Assembly: GCA_017848965.1 (NCBI GenBank)
Contig: JAFIHA010000055.1
Location: 1 to 64,000, forward strand
Source: Dechloromonas aromatica (nom. nud.)
GTDB taxonomy: Bacteria; Pseudomonadota; Gammaproteobacteria; Burkholderiales; Rhodocyclaceae
Direction of reading: 5' to 3'
Length of the DNA: 64,000 nucleotides
The position numbers and the translations under genes are program-made. This document shows, piece after piece, positions 62,549-64,000 of the stretch. Numbering within the stretch: position 1 is the first letter of the stretch; every line of letters begins with the position of its first letter. The notes under the pieces are model-generated. The model searched no databases and was not told the origin of the DNA. It saw nothing but the letters and a program-made list of their open reading frames with translations.

Positions 62549-63823
62549 TCAGAGAATCATCCCGGCGCCCACCGTGTTGTTGTTGCTCTCGTCGATGACG
62601 ATGAAGGCGCCGGTGCCGCGGTTCTCGGTGTAGGGATCGACGAACAGCGGTTGCGCCAGCTTGAAAGTGACTTCGGCGATGTCGTTCATCGCCAGTTTGT
62701 CGGCCGGCAGGTTTTCCAGGGTGTTCACGTCGAGACGGTGGTCGATGGCCGTCAGCTTGGCCTTGGAGTCGCGCGTGGTGTGGCGGATCAGGTAGGTGCG
62801 GGCGCGGTCGAGCGGGGCTTCGGCCAGCCAGCAGACGGTGGCGCGGATTTCCTTGACGGCGGCCGGGGCTTCGGCGGTCTTGACGATCATGTCGCCGCGC
62901 GAGCAGTCGATTTCGTCGGCGAGCAGGATCGTCACCGATTGCTCGGTGAAGGCTGCGCCGATGTCGACGCCGCCGATCTGCACCGCTTTGACTGTCGATT
63001 CGAGGCCGTTGGGCAGCACGGTGACCTGGTCGCCGACCTTGATGCTACCGGATTCGACGCGGCCCATGAAGCCGCGGTAGTCGTGTAGCTCGGGGTTGGC
63101 CGAATCCTGCGGGCGGCAGACGTACTGGACCGGGAAGCGGAACTTCTCGGCGTGTTCGGTATGCGCGGCCGGCACGGCTTCGAGGATTTCCATCAGGGTC
63201 GGGCCTTCGTACCAGTTCAGCGCTTCGCCACGCTCGACGATCATGTCGCCGTTCAGCGCGGAGAGCGGGATGAAGCGCACGTCGTCGATGCCGACCTTGG
63301 CGGCGAAGGCGAGGTAATCGGCCTTGATCTTCTCGTAGGTTTCCTGCGAGTAGTCGACCAGATCCATCTTGTTGATGGCGACGACCAGGTGCGGGATGCC
63401 GACCAGCGAAGCCAGCTTGGAATGACGCCGGGTCTGCGTCAGCACGCCCTTGCGCGCATCGATCAGGATGATGGCGAGGTTGGCGGTCGAGGCGGCAGTG
63501 ACCATGTTGCGGGTGTATTGCTCGTGCCCCGGCGCGTCGGCGATGATGTACTTGCGCGTGCCGGTGCTGAAGTAGCGGTAGGCGACGTCGATGGTGATGC
63601 CTTGCTCGCGCTCGGCTTGCAGGCCGTCGGTGAGCAAGGAGAGGTCGACCGCGCCGAGGCCGCGCTTCTGCGAGGTCTTCTCGATGGCGTTCAGGGTGTC
63701 GGCGAGGATGGTCTTGGTGTCGAACAAGAGGCGCCCGATCAGGGTGCTCTTGCCGTCGTCGACGCTGCCGCAGGTCAAAAAGCGCAGCAGGCCGTGATCT
63801 TCAATAGTTTGATTTGCTGACAT
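62549..63823 (-). CDS. cysN: Sulfate adenylyltransferase subunit 1 (GTPase) CysN
   Basis: A 424-residue EF-Tu-like GTPase that drives ATP sulfurylase for assimilatory sulfate activation. The P-loop GSVDDGKSTLIG (~19-30), switch II DAPGHEQYTRNM and NKMDLVDY are present, followed by two beta-barrel domains. The length shows it is CysN alone without a fused APS kinase. It follows cysD but is separated from it by 95 bases. Confidence 0.96.
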   Translation of the reverse strand: MSANQTIEDHGLLRFLTCGSVDDGKSTLIGRLLFDTKTILADTLNAIEKTSQKRGLGAVDLSLLTDGLQAEREQGITIDVAYRYFSTGTRKYIIADAPGHEQYTRNMVTAASTANLAIILIDARKGVLTQTRRHSKLASLVGIPHLVVAINKMDLVDYSQETYEKIKADYLAFAAKVGIDDVRFIPLSALNGDMIVERGEALNWYEGPTLMEILEAVPAAHTEHAEKFRFPVQYVCRPQDSANPELHDYRGFMGRVESGSIKVGDQVTVLPNGLESTVKAVQIGGVDIGAAFTEQSVTILLADEIDCSRGDMIVKTAEAPAAVKEIRATVCWLAEAPLDRARTYLIRHTTRDSKAKLTAIDHRLDVNTLENLPADKLAMNDIAEVTFKLAQPLFVDPYTENRGTGAFIVIDESNNNTVGAGMIL

Positions 63824-63918
63824 CGTTTTCGTATCCGGTTAGGTGGTTAGTTGGCTTCGGCATAACCCGGCTACGCCGCGTTAGCCTACGCCGCAACAAG
63901 CCGCTTCGCGGCGTGTTG
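63824..63918 (-). other. Structured spacer between cysD and cysN
   Basis: This gap holds an imperfect hairpin, CAACA-A-GCCGC (63894-63904) with GCGGC-G-TGTTG (63908-63918), right after the cysD stop, and a direct repeat of CTACGCCGC at 63871-63879 and 63886-63894. There is no T-tract typical of a terminator. It may tune relative expression of the two subunits or be a small intergenic repeat. Confidence 0.5.
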
Positions 63919-64000
63919 TCAGAAGTAACCCTCTTTCTTGCGTTGTTCCATGGAGGCTTCGCTGGTCTGGTCGTCCAGACGCGTGGCGCCGCGCTCGGTG
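63919..64000 (-). CDS. cysD: Sulfate adenylyltransferase subunit 2 (CysD), 3' end
   Basis: Only the last 26 codons lie in the window; the gene continues past base 64000. The translated end TERGATRLDDQTSEASMEQR followed by KKEGYF matches the conserved C-terminus of CysD, which ends in K-x-E-G-Y-F. Its partner CysN follows on the same strand. Confidence 0.93.
   Translation of the reverse strand, partial: TERGATRLDDQTSEASMEQRKKEGYF

Overview
The window reads as chromosome of a GC-rich (roughly 65%) Betaproteobacterium. Gene order and protein flavour (ndk-rlmN-pilF-rodZ-ispG-hisS-yfgM-bamB-der followed by hfq-hflX-hflK-hflC-hisZ-purA, a DctPQM TRAP transporter, many PAS/HD-GYP/HDOD signalling proteins) suggest Rhodocyclales, near Dechloromonas/Azonexus. 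That placement is inference; no 16S gene is present. There is no phage, insertion sequence, CRISPR array or rRNA operon.

Layout. 1-493: a dispersed hairpin-bearing repeat, then the leader of a four-gene + strand run (494-8626): a giant transglutaminase/DUF2126 protein, a fused circularly permuted ATP-grasp/alpha-E protein, a second transglutaminase and a BaiN/HI0933-type flavoprotein. The first three form a putative amide-bond forming or peptide-modifying system whose product is unknown; this is the most interesting locus here. 8628-15450 (- strand): two large histidine kinases and an HD-GYP response regulator, probably one phosphorelay acting on c-di-GMP. 15495-17928 (-): rsgA, a small cytochrome c and an M48 protease in overlapping frames; orn diverges from them. 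18556-20460: an ArnT/PMT-like membrane protein and rpmE. 20565-21175: two more copies of the dispersed repeat. 21224-22968: rho and trxA. 23095-28880: a two-component system divergent from a TRAP dicarboxylate transporter (dctPQM).

28981-48075 is housekeeping on the + strand: an unknown membrane-anchored protein, ndk, rlmN, a PilF/PilW-like TPR protein, rodZ, ispG, hisS, a YfgM-like protein, bamB, der, hfq, hflX, hflK, hflC, a DUF2065 protein, hisZ, purA, then a small secreted protein and tRNA-Leu(CAG) on the - strand, and rnr. Many neighbours overlap by 1-4 bases, implying translational coupling. 48136-50347: a bacteriohemerythrin with an unusual four-cysteine insert, rlmB and a DMT-family permease.

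50349-56809: a complete RND efflux pump (adaptor, permease, outer-membrane factor) divergent from a TetR repressor, with an AcrR-box-like operator between them. 56814-62429: rarD, a DUF599 protein, a PAS protein lacking a known output domain, a single-domain rhodanese, a DUF302 protein, an HDOD protein and a tandem double-receiver protein. 62549-64000: cysN and the 3' end of cysD, separated by a structured spacer.

Start codons were chosen from Shine-Dalgarno sites, overlaps and family length. Most long ORFs opposite these genes are antisense shadows produced by high GC content.
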